DNA of 64,000 nucleotides from a virus, in IMG/VR virus record IMGVR_UViG_3300029984_000001, positions 186,001-250,000 of that record. One strand, 5' to 3'. Of the stretch, positions 42,728-52,244 are shown one piece after another. Below the pieces are notes generated by a model that was given only the letters and a program-made list of their open reading frames with translations, was not told the DNA's origin and searched no databases. A program made the position numbers and the translations under genes. Numbering within the stretch: the first letter of the stretch is position 1; every line of letters begins with the position of its first letter.

Positions 42728-44461
42728 ATGAAATTAAAAGATATGAAATTTGGTATTAAGGTAGATAATGATTGGATTGAATGTGTAATTGGAAATAGTA
42801 TTTATTATTCAAATAAATTAAGTATAAAATTTGATATTGAGGAAATTCTTGATATTCTTAATATTATAAGTAATTATTATAAATATACTAAAATAAGTTT
42901 TCATGTAGATGAAAACTGCCTTGGATATAAAATAACACATGATACTATTAGTTTATTGGCTGTAGAAATAAAGCCAGATGAAGAAATGATAAGTTGGATA
43001 ATTAAAAATAAATCTAATGAATCTTATAATATAGAGATTCTATATAGAGAGCCAACTGTAATGGGGTTTCCCAATTTTATAAAAGAAAAGAAGAATACAG
43101 ATAAGATTAAAGAGGAGACGATTAAAATGAAATTAAAAGAAATAATGTTTGGTATTAGATTTAGATCTATAAAGAGTGAATGTAACTGGCTTAAACGTTT
43201 TGATAAAGATGAAGTACTTCCATTGATGTTTGATATTCATATGACATTATACTCTTATAATGAAATAAAAGTATTTTTATCATTATATAATGAAGATGAT
43301 ATTGATATATGTTATGATGAAGATTGTGTTGGATACAAAATGACCCATAAAGATAGTAATTCAATAACACAATTAAGTACTAGAGAATTAAAAGATCTAT
43401 TTGATTTAGAATATGAAAATAATATACTTGAACCCATATACAATAATGAAGAGATGAAAAGTGATAATAAAATGAAATTAAAAGACATGAAATTCTGTAT
43501 TAAAAATATAAAAATAGATAAATGGGTTGGGAAGATAAAATATCACGAAACCATAGATCATGTAATAGAATCAATAACATATGTCGATGATTATGAACAT
43601 GAATATAATATTGATGAAATATTTGAAATATTTGATACTCAATCAGATATATCAGATTTTGAATTATATTGTGGTGAAAAATGTATTGGATATAGAATTA
43701 CCTACGATAATAGTACACATAAATTTACACCTAGCAATTTAGTAGAGTTAGTCAGAATAAGTAAAGAACAAATATTAAATTCAACCTATAAAGTTGAAAT
43801 TGAAGTATTATATAAATGTGATATTATTTATGAAAATAAAGAAATAGAAGGAGATAATATTATAGACGAAATTAAATATATTATTATGATAAAAACATGT
43901 TGCGATGATTGGGAATTTATTGGATATGAAGGGCAATATTCTTATTATCCAAGGAAAAAAGATATTATTAATGCTAGAAAATTTAATAAAGATGATATTG
44001 ATGTTCATCTAGGGAGAATATTATCATATTGTATGAATTTAGAACCTATAGAAATAAAAATACTAAAATATGAAAATAATGGTAATTTAATAGCAAAACA
44101 ATATAAAGAATTTAAAATTGATGAAGAAGAATTTGTATATAAGAATGATCCTATTATAAAACATATTGTAGATTATTATCAAATAGTGCATAAAATAAAA
44201 GATTATTCGAAAATAGGTATGTTCCTAGATAGTATATATAATATAGCAATTGATGATAAAAACTATTTTTCAACATTTATAATAGCTTTATTTGAAGGTT
44301 TTCATCCTAAAATAACTCAATATCAAACAGATAAAGATTGTGTTTATAGAAAAATAAAAAATATGGATTTTGATATAGATGATATAAATAAATTATTTGA
44401 ACAATCTCCATTAGAATTAAAATTACTAACAGAAATGTACAATTATCAAAATCAAGAATAA
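42728..44461 (+). CDS. Four-module tandem repeat protein made of fused paralogs, 577 aa
   Basis: GGAGAGG precedes the ATG. Three internal modules start almost identically: MKLKDMKFGIKVDNDW at residue 1, MKLKEIMFGIRFRS at 134 and MKLKDMKFCIKNIKIDKW at 249. A fourth diverged module starts near 378 (EIKYIIMIKTCCDDWEF). Each module has a C-x-G-[Y]-[KR]-[IM]-T-[HY]-[DK] signature (LGYKITHDT, VGYKMTHKD, IGYRITYDN). Module 2 keeps a ribosome site (AGAGGAGAC) eight bases before its ATG at 43127. The ORF therefore looks like several formerly separate genes joined in frame. Function is unknown. Confidence 0.72.
   Translation: MKLKDMKFGIKVDNDWIECVIGNSIYYSNKLSIKFDIEEILDILNIISNYYKYTKISFHVDENCLGYKITHDTISLLAVEIKPDEEMISWIIKNKSNESYNIEILYREPTVMGFPNFIKEKKNTDKIKEETIKMKLKEIMFGIRFRSIKSECNWLKRFDKDEVLPLMFDIHMTLYSYNEIKVFLSLYNEDDIDICYDEDCVGYKMTHKDSNSITQLSTRELKDLFDLEYENNILEPIYNNEEMKSDNKMKLKDMKFCIKNIKIDKWVGKIKYHETIDHVIESITYVDDYEHEYNIDEIFEIFDTQSDISDFELYCGEKCIGYRITYDNSTHKFTPSNLVELVRISKEQILNSTYKVEIEVLYKCDIIYENKEIEGDNIIDEIKYIIMIKTCCDDWEFIGYEGQYSYYPRKKDIINARKFNKDDIDVHLGRILSYCMNLEPIEIKILKYENNGNLIAKQYKEFKIDEEEFVYKNDPIIKHIVDYYQIVHKIKDYSKIGMFLDSIYNIAIDDKNYFSTFIIALFEGFHPKITQYQTDKDCVYRKIKNMDFDIDDINKLFEQSPLELKLLTEMYNYQNQE
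43111..43129 (+). promoter_or_regulatory. Internal ribosome-binding site and ATG inside the 42728 ORF
   Basis: AGAGGAGAC followed eight bases later by an in-frame ATG (43127) at the border of modules 1 and 2. It may allow independent translation of modules 2-4. Confidence 0.5.
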
Positions 44462-44468
44462 TAAAATT

Positions 44469-44500
44469 AAAGAGGGTGTTTTGCATCCTCTTTCTTTTTT
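44469..44500 (+). terminator. Rho-independent terminator
   Basis: AAAGAGG and CCTCTTT pair across a short loop, followed by a T run. Confidence 0.82.
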
Positions 44501-44526
44501 GAACTTTAGAATAAGAGGTGATTAAT

Positions 44527-47145
44527 ATGCCAAGATATAACGCTAATGAAATTGTAAATGAATCAAGTAAATCAAATGAAAAACATTTATATTTTCTATC
44601 TAAAGATAATATGGATAATAAAACATTATATCCTAGAGTACCTGAGAATTATTTCACTAAGAATGGTCATGAAGATAATGAAACTAAAAGAGTTTGTTTT
44701 GCTACTTCTATACATAAAGCATTGATGGCTATTTCTATGAGAATGAAAGATATGATATTATATGTACATGTCCCTAAAACTATGAATATAGAGACATATA
44801 AACCTACAACAAAACAAGTTCCTGATTGTAAGATAACTGGAGAAACATGGGTTACTCATCCTATAGGACTAAAATGTATAGGGAAAATAAAAGTAATAGA
44901 TGATTCTGGAAAAGATGGTCATAAATTTAAATACGGGGATAAAGAAGCTGAATTGTATGATTGGGACTGGGAATGGATTGAGAAGGATAAAGATATTATA
45001 AAGGAAAGATCTATAGTGAAAGAAAATCTATTAATTTCCGATAAAGATTTTTCAAATAATTTAGAGAAATGGGAGGATAGTAATTATCCAGTTTTATTAA
45101 TCACAGGTCTATCGGGCGGTGGAAAGTCTACATTAGCTAATCAATTAGCTAAAGAATATAAAGCTGATGTAGTAGAATTAGATCAATTAGAATATAATCA
45201 TAATAATTCAAAAAATAACTTTCTTAAAAAATTTATGGAAAGCGACTCAAAATATAATCAATATAATCATATAAGTGAATATTGGAAAGACAAGAATGAT
45301 AATACAGATAAAGATAAATTAATAAAAACAGTAAAAGAATATATTCATTTCTGTGTATCTTATGCTTTAAAGAACAATATTAAAACTATAATAGAAGGTA
45401 TACAAATATATCAATTAATGTATACTAAAGAGGATTTGATTTATATGACTGATAAACCTATAATAATTATGGGGTCATCTCCTCTAATATCAAAATTAAG
45501 ACAATTTAAAAGAATAATAAGTGGAGGTAACGGTGGACAAACATTAAAAACACTTATTCAAGATAATAATTATTTAAGTGATTTTAGAAATGACATAAAA
45601 TCTACAATAAAAGAAACAAAGGAGGATGATGAAATGGGTATTAGATTTAATTTAAATGAAAATAAAGAAATTATAGTAAGACCACAATATGAATTATGTT
45701 TATTAGAATCAGGAGTATCTTATCAAAAGAAATATAAATGTCCTTATTGTGAAACTAGATTAGATAGACAAAAACTTATAACTCATATTTTAGATGAGCA
45801 TGAAGATTTCATACCAGAAAATTATACTGCTACTAGAATTGTATTTAATATAATAAATAAAAAAGAAAAAGGTAGTTGTGTTATATGTGGTAAAGAAACT
45901 TTATGGGATGAGAATAAAGCTAAGTATGATAGATTCTGTTGTGAGAAATGTGTACAAGATTATAGAAAACAAAGAGATGAAGCTATGATACGAACAAAAG
46001 GTAAATTATATGTAACAGATGATCCAGAATTTCAAAAGAAGATGTTAGCTAATAGAGGAATATCTGGAGAATATATATGGTCAGATGGAATAAAGAGAAC
46101 TTATACTGGTAGTTATGAAAAGAAATTATTAGAGTTCTTGGATGAAGTAATGGGATTTAAATCATTGGATGTTATTACACCAGGTGATACAGTTTTATAC
46201 GAAGATAATGAAGGTAAAGAACGTGCTTGGATATTGGATGTAACGATTATTCCTTATAATTTACAAATAGATGCTAAAGATGGAGGGGATAATCCTAATA
46301 ATAGAGAGATGCCTGAATATAGGGCTAAACAAACATCAAAAGAGAAAGCCATATTTGAACAAGGTAAATATAATTATCTAAGACTTACTAATAATAACTT
46401 TGGGCAATTAATAAATACTCTGGCTCAAATTAAATTAAATCTATTAGATAATAAACAAGATAAAATATGGCACGTAAATGAATATATGGCTATGAGTGGA
46501 GTTAATCCTGTGGTTACTAAAACAGCAGATTCTAAACCAGTATCTTACATAGTTCCTTGTATGATTCAAAATTCATTTGTAGAGCCATTATATTCTAGAG
46601 ATCAATATTTAGAAAAATTATATAGAATTGTAGATGGTAAATTAATATTAACTAATAGATCTGAAGTTAAGAAACAATTCGATGTATCTACTAAACTATT
46701 AAAATCTAGTGTAGCTGATAAAGTAAAAATCGGTATAGATGAATTAATTACTAAAGAACAATATGTAGATCATAACATGATGTTTGAAATGTTAACAGGT
46801 CATCAATTATTAGATAAGAATCAATATTTCTTTGACGAGAATTTAGAGGTGGAATTGGAGGGTTTTTATAAATCTAAAATAAGAAGGGATATTATAGAAG
46901 CTACTTTTTCAAATCTTCTAAATCAATATAAAGTATCTATTTGTGAGAATGCTCATAATATTAAATATAAAAATTTGACAATATTAAGAGATAATAAAGG
47001 ATTCTATGCTTATAATGAAGAAACGAATAAAAGAACTGGAAGTTATGAATTAATAAACGAGATACCAGATGAAGTATTGGATTTATTGAATGATGATGAT
47101 TTCTTAGATACAGATGATGATTTTAACTTTGAAGAAATCAGTTAG
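44527..47145 (+). CDS. Three-part protein: N-terminal phage domain, P-loop kinase-like domain, and zinc-finger nuclease-like domain, 872 aa
   Basis: The start is the ATG at 44527 behind AAGAGGTGATTAAT. Residues 1-150 (LYPRVPENYFTKNG, VCFATSIHKALMAISMRMK, ILYVHVPKTMN, GETWVTHPIGLKCIGKI) form a conserved-looking domain I cannot name. Residues about 185-350 hold a P-loop GLSGGGKS with DVVELDQLEY, typical of small nucleotide or nucleoside kinases. From residue 370 come a C2H2-like finger (CPYCETRLDRQ then HILDEH), a second zinc pair (CVICGKETLW, FCCEKC) and ERAWILDVTIIPYNLQIDAKDG, resembling a PD-(D/E)xK or Vsr-like nuclease core. A perfect internal ribosome site at 45621 suggests the nuclease part is also made separately. 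Confidence 0.72.
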   Translation: MPRYNANEIVNESSKSNEKHLYFLSKDNMDNKTLYPRVPENYFTKNGHEDNETKRVCFATSIHKALMAISMRMKDMILYVHVPKTMNIETYKPTTKQVPDCKITGETWVTHPIGLKCIGKIKVIDDSGKDGHKFKYGDKEAELYDWDWEWIEKDKDIIKERSIVKENLLISDKDFSNNLEKWEDSNYPVLLITGLSGGGKSTLANQLAKEYKADVVELDQLEYNHNNSKNNFLKKFMESDSKYNQYNHISEYWKDKNDNTDKDKLIKTVKEYIHFCVSYALKNNIKTIIEGIQIYQLMYTKEDLIYMTDKPIIIMGSSPLISKLRQFKRIISGGNGGQTLKTLIQDNNYLSDFRNDIKSTIKETKEDDEMGIRFNLNENKEIIVRPQYELCLLESGVSYQKKYKCPYCETRLDRQKLITHILDEHEDFIPENYTATRIVFNIINKKEKGSCVICGKETLWDENKAKYDRFCCEKCVQDYRKQRDEAMIRTKGKLYVTDDPEFQKKMLANRGISGEYIWSDGIKRTYTGSYEKKLLEFLDEVMGFKSLDVITPGDTVLYEDNEGKERAWILDVTIIPYNLQIDAKDGGDNPNNREMPEYRAKQTSKEKAIFEQGKYNYLRLTNNNFGQLINTLAQIKLNLLDNKQDKIWHVNEYMAMSGVNPVVTKTADSKPVSYIVPCMIQNSFVEPLYSRDQYLEKLYRIVDGKLILTNRSEVKKQFDVSTKLLKSSVADKVKIGIDELITKEQYVDHNMMFEMLTGHQLLDKNQYFFDENLEVELEGFYKSKIRRDIIEATFSNLLNQYKVSICENAHNIKYKNLTILRDNKGFYAYNEETNKRTGSYELINEIPDEVLDLLNDDDFLDTDDDFNFEEIS
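45621..45636 (+). promoter_or_regulatory. Internal ribosome-binding site for the nuclease-like part (ATG 45634)
   Basis: AAAGGAGGATGATGAAATG gives a GGAGG eight bases before an in-frame ATG at 45634. The product would be a 503-residue protein (45634-47145) starting MGIRFNLNENKEI. The site falls exactly between the kinase-like and zinc-finger/nuclease-like domains. Confidence 0.6.
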
Positions 47146-47169
47146 AATATATTTGTAAATAATTGGATT

Positions 47170-47197
47170 TATAACCATATATTATATACTTGAGAGA
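47170..47197 (+). promoter_or_regulatory. Candidate phage promoter (TATAACCATATATTATA element)
   Basis: Differs from the 17-bp consensus in the centre (CCA for TTR) but keeps the right arm, followed by TACTTGAGAGA and a ribosome site. Confidence 0.52.
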
Positions 47198-47211
47198 GAA
47201 GGGGATATAAT

Positions 47212-47379
47212 ATGGATATTTATATTGGTCAAAGGGTTATAAATCCAGTATACAAACCATCAGATATTATACATAATAGAAAACGAATTTTAACAAAACA
47301 TAAAAAGAAAGAGGAAGAGATACAAACAAATTTTCAAAGTATTTTAGATGAATATAAAAAACGGGGGAGTGTAAAATGA
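47212..47379 (+). CDS. Hypothetical small basic protein, 55 aa
   Basis: GAAGGGGATAT lies before the ATG. The protein starts MDIYIGQRVINPVYKPSDI and is Lys/Arg-rich after residue 22 (RKRILTKHKKKEEEI). Its stop overlaps the next start (ATGA), which supports a real gene. Function is unknown. Confidence 0.6.
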   Translation: MDIYIGQRVINPVYKPSDIIHNRKRILTKHKKKEEEIQTNFQSILDEYKKRGSVK

Positions 47380-48602
47380 AAGAAAAGAAAGATAAGTATT
47401 TCGATTTAAAGATTCATTTAAACAATTTTAAAGGAAATAGTGGAATAGATATCGTAAATAAGATTCAACAAATTTTAAAAGATAATGGTATAAATCCAAA
47501 TTCTATATTAATACAAGATACAGAAAATTATAAACATCAAAAGTTAACATTATCAAATATGTGTAAATTCTTTGGTTTATCTAAATCGGAAATTTTAGAA
47601 TCTAGAAAAATAAATTGGTTTAAGATATCTGAACATGCTCAATTATCTGAAGGATTTATTAGATTTGCAGATGATAAATTAGATTGGGATTGGATTTGTT
47701 ATAGGGTTAATAAAGATGAATTAAAAGTAGGGAAAGAATTTAAAGACATATATCAATATAATTTTGAAGAATATGAATATTCTTATGACGACGAAATTCC
47801 AGATAGTGGTGAGACTAGATTAAGTGGTGATATAAATAAAATGAATAAGAAAAAAGATGATTGTAAACCTGATATATCTAATCATCACAATAGAGGAATG
47901 AGATCACCTTATGATAGTGGTCTTCCTTTTATACCACCCGATAAACCATATTTTAAAGATGTACCAGAATTTAAATTGCCACCATTAACATTCTTTGAAA
48001 ATAAACCAGAATTTCAAGGTTCTTATATAGGAGATCCAATGGGAATACCATCCTTTATTCATCCTATGGATGGTAATGTACCTTTGGATATAGAAAATAT
48101 GTCGGAAGATGAATTAAATGATCTTAAAGAAGATCTAGCAAAACAATATGGAATTCCTCCAGAAGCAGTTGTAATAAATTATATTGATCCTAATACAGGA
48201 ATAAATCATGAGAATATAACTAATAATCCCTATTACAATAATCCAGAACTAGCTAAAGAAGAAAATAAAAAACAATTAATGAAAACTTATATAACCATGG
48301 ATAATTATAAAAAAGAATTATTAGATATGAATCATTATGATTCTAATATGTGGTCAATGATATCTAGAAAACTTTGGTTATCTCCAGAATTTGTAGATCA
48401 TTTTAAAGATAAAATATACTTTGCAGGATTAGTAAATGAAAATCCTCATTTTGTAGAGCTAATGAAGTGTGACTGGTTCTTCGATAAATATATAGATACT
48501 TTTAAAGAATTAAAAGTTGTACAAAATGTTATGACAAGACATTTAAAACCTGAATTTACTGTAATAGAAGGTGGATTAAAGTTACCAAAAAGTGAAATGT
48601 AA
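47376..48602 (+). CDS. Hypothetical protein with Pro-rich linker, 408 aa
   Basis: ACGGGGGAGTG in the previous gene precedes the ATG. The N-terminal part contains NMCKFFGLSKSEILESRKINWFKISEHAQLSEGFIRFA, which may be a helix-turn-helix-like helical domain. Residues about 185-235 are Pro/Asp-rich (FIPPDKPYFKDVPEF, FKLPPLTFFENKPEF). The C-terminal third is helical. No family is recognised. Confidence 0.68.
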   Translation: MKEKKDKYFDLKIHLNNFKGNSGIDIVNKIQQILKDNGINPNSILIQDTENYKHQKLTLSNMCKFFGLSKSEILESRKINWFKISEHAQLSEGFIRFADDKLDWDWICYRVNKDELKVGKEFKDIYQYNFEEYEYSYDDEIPDSGETRLSGDINKMNKKKDDCKPDISNHHNRGMRSPYDSGLPFIPPDKPYFKDVPEFKLPPLTFFENKPEFQGSYIGDPMGIPSFIHPMDGNVPLDIENMSEDELNDLKEDLAKQYGIPPEAVVINYIDPNTGINHENITNNPYYNNPELAKEENKKQLMKTYITMDNYKKELLDMNHYDSNMWSMISRKLWLSPEFVDHFKDKIYFAGLVNENPHFVELMKCDWFFDKYIDTFKELKVVQNVMTRHLKPEFTVIEGGLKLPKSEM

Positions 48603-48616
48603 AGGGGGTGTCGTAA

Positions 48617-48853
48617 ATGAAGAAGATTGTAAAAAGTAAAGATGATGTTATAGAAGGATTGGGTTATATAATTAAAAGATACAATCAATTAAAAATCAAA
48701 ATTAATAAAAGTTCTGCTTACACAAAAGAAGAGACAGAAGAAAGACTTAAATTGTTACATGAAAGAGATATCTTAAGTAATATATTATATGAACATTTTG
48801 ATTTACAAGATCATGAATTAGATGATGAAGATAATGAAATAATTATAGAATGA
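48617..48853 (+). CDS. Hypothetical small coiled-coil protein, 78 aa
   Basis: AAAGGGGGTGTCGTAA precedes the ATG. The product is a charged helix (DDVIEGLGYIIKRYNQLKI, then KEETEERLKLLHERD) with an acidic tail. It is followed by a strong terminator. Confidence 0.62.
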   Translation: MKKIVKSKDDVIEGLGYIIKRYNQLKIKINKSSAYTKEETEERLKLLHERDILSNILYEHFDLQDHELDDEDNEIIIE

Positions 48854-48864
48854 TTATTATAAAT

Positions 48865-48895
48865 AAAAGGGATTTAGTTCCCTTTTATTTTTTAT
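48865..48895 (+). terminator. Rho-independent terminator
   Basis: AAAAGGGA and TCCCTTTT form an 8-bp stem followed by ATTTTTTAT. Confidence 0.86.
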
Positions 48896-48930
48896 CGAAA
48901 AACATTAGACTAATAAAAGGAGGGGTTTAG

Positions 48931-50496
48931 ATGATGATACCTGAAATATTAACATTAGAAATTTTAGAAGAAGCTATAAATAATCCATCAGAAGATAATA
49001 TAAGTGATAATGGAACTATTGATGTATTCTCTACAATAGAAGATCTACCGTATTATGATGCAAGTGCTCTTATAGATATGGGAGTGTACAATATTACAAG
49101 TTCTAGTAATTATTTTGATTGTCCACCAGATAATTATATTATAGGAGAAGATATAAGGACAAGCCAATGGTTCGAACAATATAAAATGTTATGCAATGGA
49201 ATTATAACTCAAGAGTATTTAGATTTGTCTATAGATAGATTAAGAAAATTACAAGAGTTGTATTTAGATTATGACAGTATAATCAAAGAGGGTTCTATAT
49301 CTCGAATTAATGCTAGAAAACAATCAATATTAGAATTAGGACATAATCCTGAAATATCATTTAATTTGAAGATTAGAACTAGAATCAATGAAATGAGAAG
49401 AGTAGAGTTATCTTCTAAATTAGAATCATTTGAAGAAGTAATTGCTGAAGATATAAATTGTAGAGATTATTTAACAGAATCAGTACATAAAATAAAAGAT
49501 AGTGTTGTATATGTTGTCTTAACATATACTGGAACTACATTTGGTAAGATAATATCTAAAGTTACAAACTGTAAGTACTCTCACGCTGGTATATCTTTTA
49601 ACAGTGATTTATCAGAGGTTTATTCATTTAATGGTTCAACTAATGGGTTTAGTCATGAATCTATCAAAAAATATATGAGTGAGAGTAAAGAAGCTAGAAT
49701 AGTTGTTTATGGGATTGTATTACCTAAATTTAAATTAGACACAATGAAGACCACTGTTGAGACTATTAAAAAAAGTGATTATAGTTATAGTTTCTTAACT
49801 GGTTTAACTGCTGTATTAAATAAACCAATGAAACGAAATAATGCTATGATTTGTTCTCAATTTGTAGATTCAATACTTAAGTCTGGTAAAATAAATATAT
49901 TAAAAAGAGATAGTTCTGTAGTTTTACCATCACATTTCTATGGTACTAAGAGTAAAAGAATGATTAAATTATTTGAAGGTCCAATGATTGATTATAATAG
50001 TATAAAGGCTGCTTCTTTAATAGGTAATTATATAGAAAAAAATCCTGTAGAAGAATCTGTAGTATTAGAAGTAAAAGAGTTTCCTGCTGGATTTGATGAA
50101 GATGGTAATCTGTTAATAAAGAATATGAAGAAACTAGATTATAATTTAGAATATTCCAAATCCCATAAACTATTAAAGAGTTATGAAAAATCTGAGAACT
50201 ATTATCCTATGGCATATGAATTAAGCAAGTTGTGGTTTATGAATAGTTTATTAGAGGAGAAGATTTATAATGGTAAGATTAAACCAGAAGAAAAGAAAGA
50301 TTTATTCACTATACGATCTAAAATACTTAATGATTTTAATAGATATTTACCTATATTATGTGAGCATGAGAAAGGGTTTAATTTTACTCATTATTATAAT
50401 GATACTCCTTTCTCGGATTCGGTATATAAAATAAATCATAGCACTATAAAATATAGTATAGATTTGTTAAAGAATATAAAACTATTAATGTTGTAA
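48931..50496 (+). CDS. Permuted NlpC/P60 (YiiX-like) cysteine hydrolase domain protein, 521 aa
   Basis: AAAGGAGGGGTTTAG precedes the ATG. Near residue 190 begins YVVLTYTGTTFGKIISKVTNCKYSHAGISF, and near residue 304 comes AMICSQFVDSILKSG. The His of Y-S-H-A-G and the Cys of I-C-S-Q-F are the expected catalytic pair, in the circularly permuted papain-like order seen in YiiX-type proteins. Substrates in this group include peptides, amide bonds and lipids; here a cell-wall or virion role is only inferred. The N- and C-terminal parts are helical and unrecognised. Confidence 0.72.
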   Translation: MMIPEILTLEILEEAINNPSEDNISDNGTIDVFSTIEDLPYYDASALIDMGVYNITSSSNYFDCPPDNYIIGEDIRTSQWFEQYKMLCNGIITQEYLDLSIDRLRKLQELYLDYDSIIKEGSISRINARKQSILELGHNPEISFNLKIRTRINEMRRVELSSKLESFEEVIAEDINCRDYLTESVHKIKDSVVYVVLTYTGTTFGKIISKVTNCKYSHAGISFNSDLSEVYSFNGSTNGFSHESIKKYMSESKEARIVVYGIVLPKFKLDTMKTTVETIKKSDYSYSFLTGLTAVLNKPMKRNNAMICSQFVDSILKSGKINILKRDSSVVLPSHFYGTKSKRMIKLFEGPMIDYNSIKAASLIGNYIEKNPVEESVVLEVKEFPAGFDEDGNLLIKNMKKLDYNLEYSKSHKLLKSYEKSENYYPMAYELSKLWFMNSLLEEKIYNGKIKPEEKKDLFTIRSKILNDFNRYLPILCEHEKGFNFTHYYNDTPFSDSVYKINHSTIKYSIDLLKNIKLLML

Positions 50497-50507
50497 AAGT
50501 TCAATTA

Positions 50508-50535
50508 TTTGATTATATATTATAAGTATGAATAA
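50508..50535 (+). promoter_or_regulatory. Candidate phage promoter (GATTATATATTATA element)
   Basis: The right part of the element is present, followed by AGTATGAATAA. It lies about 70 bases before the small gene at 50601. Confidence 0.5.
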
Positions 50536-50600
50536 CATATTGAAGTTGATTAATTTCAACTTCATATTTTATATTAAATTACATAGAGGAGAGAAATAAA

Positions 50601-50756
50601 ATGGATAATAAAATTGAACAAGAGGTAATTTTAATGGAAAATGAAATGGAAAACAATAGAGTCTTAAATGAAAACCTAATAGAAATAGACAGAGCATTTC
50701 AACAACAACAAATAATGGATATGCAAATTAATTTAGGATTTGGAATGGTATTTTAA
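50601..50756 (+). CDS. Hypothetical small acidic protein, 51 aa
   Basis: ATAGAGGAGAG precedes the ATG. The product is an acidic helix (MDNKIEQEVILMENEMENN) followed by a Gln-rich stretch (RAFQQQQIMDMQI) and GFGMVF. No family is recognised. Confidence 0.55.
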   Translation: MDNKIEQEVILMENEMENNRVLNENLIEIDRAFQQQQIMDMQINLGFGMVF

Positions 50757-50781
50757 TAATAATAAAGAGGAGCGAAATAAT

Positions 50782-51261
50782 ATGAAATTAAGTATAGAAG
50801 CACAACAAAAAATAATGAATATCATGAGTATAAAATATAGTATATGTAGTTTAGAAGACTATAGAATCGTTAATATAGAAATATTTACAGAAGATGATAA
50901 ATCTATGGTAGACTTAAATTTTGATACTTCTTTGATTACAAAAGATAATATTGAATTTATTAAACTTATATTAAATAATATAGAAAATAATATGGATACT
51001 TGGGAAAAATTATATGATACTAAGAAAATTAAAAACTATTCTATAAATTTTGAAAAAAGATGTTTCGGAGTTGTATCTAATAATGAAGAAAATTTATCCA
51101 TCAATGATAATGATAAAATTTTAGAAAGATACATAACTGATAATGAAAATGAAATTATATTAGAAGAGACTTTATCGTTAAATTATCTTAGAGAAGGTAT
51201 GAAAGAATATATCAATGGAATACTATTAGAAATAGTTGCGGTTGTAGAATCAGAATTATAA
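50782..51261 (+). CDS. Hypothetical protein, 159 aa
   Basis: The frame opens at 50740, but AAAGAGGAGCG before the ATG at 50782 decides the start. The protein has a beta-rich start (IVNIEIFTEDDKSMVDLNFD) then helices. Its layout resembles the next two genes in size and in the order of acidic beta and helical parts, so they may be distant paralogs. Function is unknown. Confidence 0.64.
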   Translation: MKLSIEAQQKIMNIMSIKYSICSLEDYRIVNIEIFTEDDKSMVDLNFDTSLITKDNIEFIKLILNNIENNMDTWEKLYDTKKIKNYSINFEKRCFGVVSNNEENLSINDNDKILERYITDNENEIILEETLSLNYLREGMKEYINGILLEIVAVVESEL

Positions 51262-51268
51262 AATGAGT

Positions 51269-51298
51269 AGAACTGGATTTTTCCAGTTCTATATTTTA
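51269..51298 (+). terminator. Rho-independent terminator
   Basis: AGAACTGGA and TCCAGTTCT form a 9-bp stem followed by ATATTTT. Confidence 0.85.
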
Positions 51299-51327
51299 CG
51301 ATAAATAATATAAAGGTGGTAATACTA

Positions 51328-51792
51328 ATGAATACAAATATTGTAAAAGTAACAAATAATATATTAACAACAATGGGGTTAATGAATAAGAGTAAATACT
51401 CTTTATTTAAAGAAGAAAATGACATGGTATTAGAATTAGAACCAATTATAGATTGTCATATAGGAATTAACTTAGAAAGTATTAATAATGAAGCTAAAGC
51501 TTTTATTAAACTTCTTACAGATTCTATATCATTTGATGATGATAATTCATTATTTGAATTATATATAGATAATAAAATTAAGAATTTCTTCGTTGATTAT
51601 AATATAGGATTAATATATATAATTAATAAAGAGAACACAATTCATTGTGCATATGAATACGGTATTGAAGGTAAAGATTATATTACATTTGTAGATGAAT
51701 CAAATGATTCAATATTATATTTTGAAATAGCTAGTCATTTAAGTAAAGATATAATAATACAATCAGCAAGACAAATAATAAATTTAATTTAA
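51328..51792 (+). CDS. Hypothetical protein, 154 aa
   Basis: AAAGGTGGT before the ATG at 51328 is the start; an in-frame GTG at 51316 overlaps the ribosome site. Mixed alpha/beta with an acidic middle (DSISFDDDNSLFELYIDN). No domain is recognised. Probably in an operon with 51807. Confidence 0.62.
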   Translation: MNTNIVKVTNNILTTMGLMNKSKYSLFKEENDMVLELEPIIDCHIGINLESINNEAKAFIKLLTDSISFDDDNSLFELYIDNKIKNFFVDYNIGLIYIINKENTIHCAYEYGIEGKDYITFVDESNDSILYFEIASHLSKDIIIQSARQIINLI

Positions 51793-51806
51793 AGGAGAGA
51801 ATAATA

Positions 51807-52241
51807 ATGGTAAATATATTTACACTAAACTATGCTAATGATTGGATAATTGAAGAGGAACATGATATGATTAAAATTAAACCTAAGGATTTTAATCCTA
51901 TAAAAGCTGACTTTATAATTTCTAAAGAATATAAATTAATACCAATTCATATGAGAGAGATTGTAGAGATTCTGTATAATTTTTGTAATATACAAAGATT
52001 AAATAAAATGATGACTAAGGATTATCTTAAAAATATAAAATTAGTATCAGACACATTAATATTCTCATCAGAAAATATTATATTTACAATTATAAATAAA
52101 GAAAAAGGAGTTGAGATTCTTGTATTAGATAAAGATGAAAATTTGATACTAAATATATTATGTCATGAGTCTTATATAACGGAAGAAGATTATGATGTTA
52201 TATATGAAACTTGTAAAGAGATATTAAAGAAATTATTATAG
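51807..52241 (+). CDS. Hypothetical protein, 144 aa
   Basis: AAAGGAGAGAATAATA precedes the ATG. It contains IPIHMREIVEILYNFCNIQRLNKM and a beta-rich part (DTLIFSSENIIFTIINKEKGVEILVLD) similar in order to the previous gene. Function is unknown. The stop lies at a terminator. Confidence 0.62.
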   Translation: MVNIFTLNYANDWIIEEEHDMIKIKPKDFNPIKADFIISKEYKLIPIHMREIVEILYNFCNIQRLNKMMTKDYLKNIKLVSDTLIFSSENIIFTIINKEKGVEILVLDKDENLILNILCHESYITEEDYDVIYETCKEILKKLL

Positions 52242-52244
52242 ATG

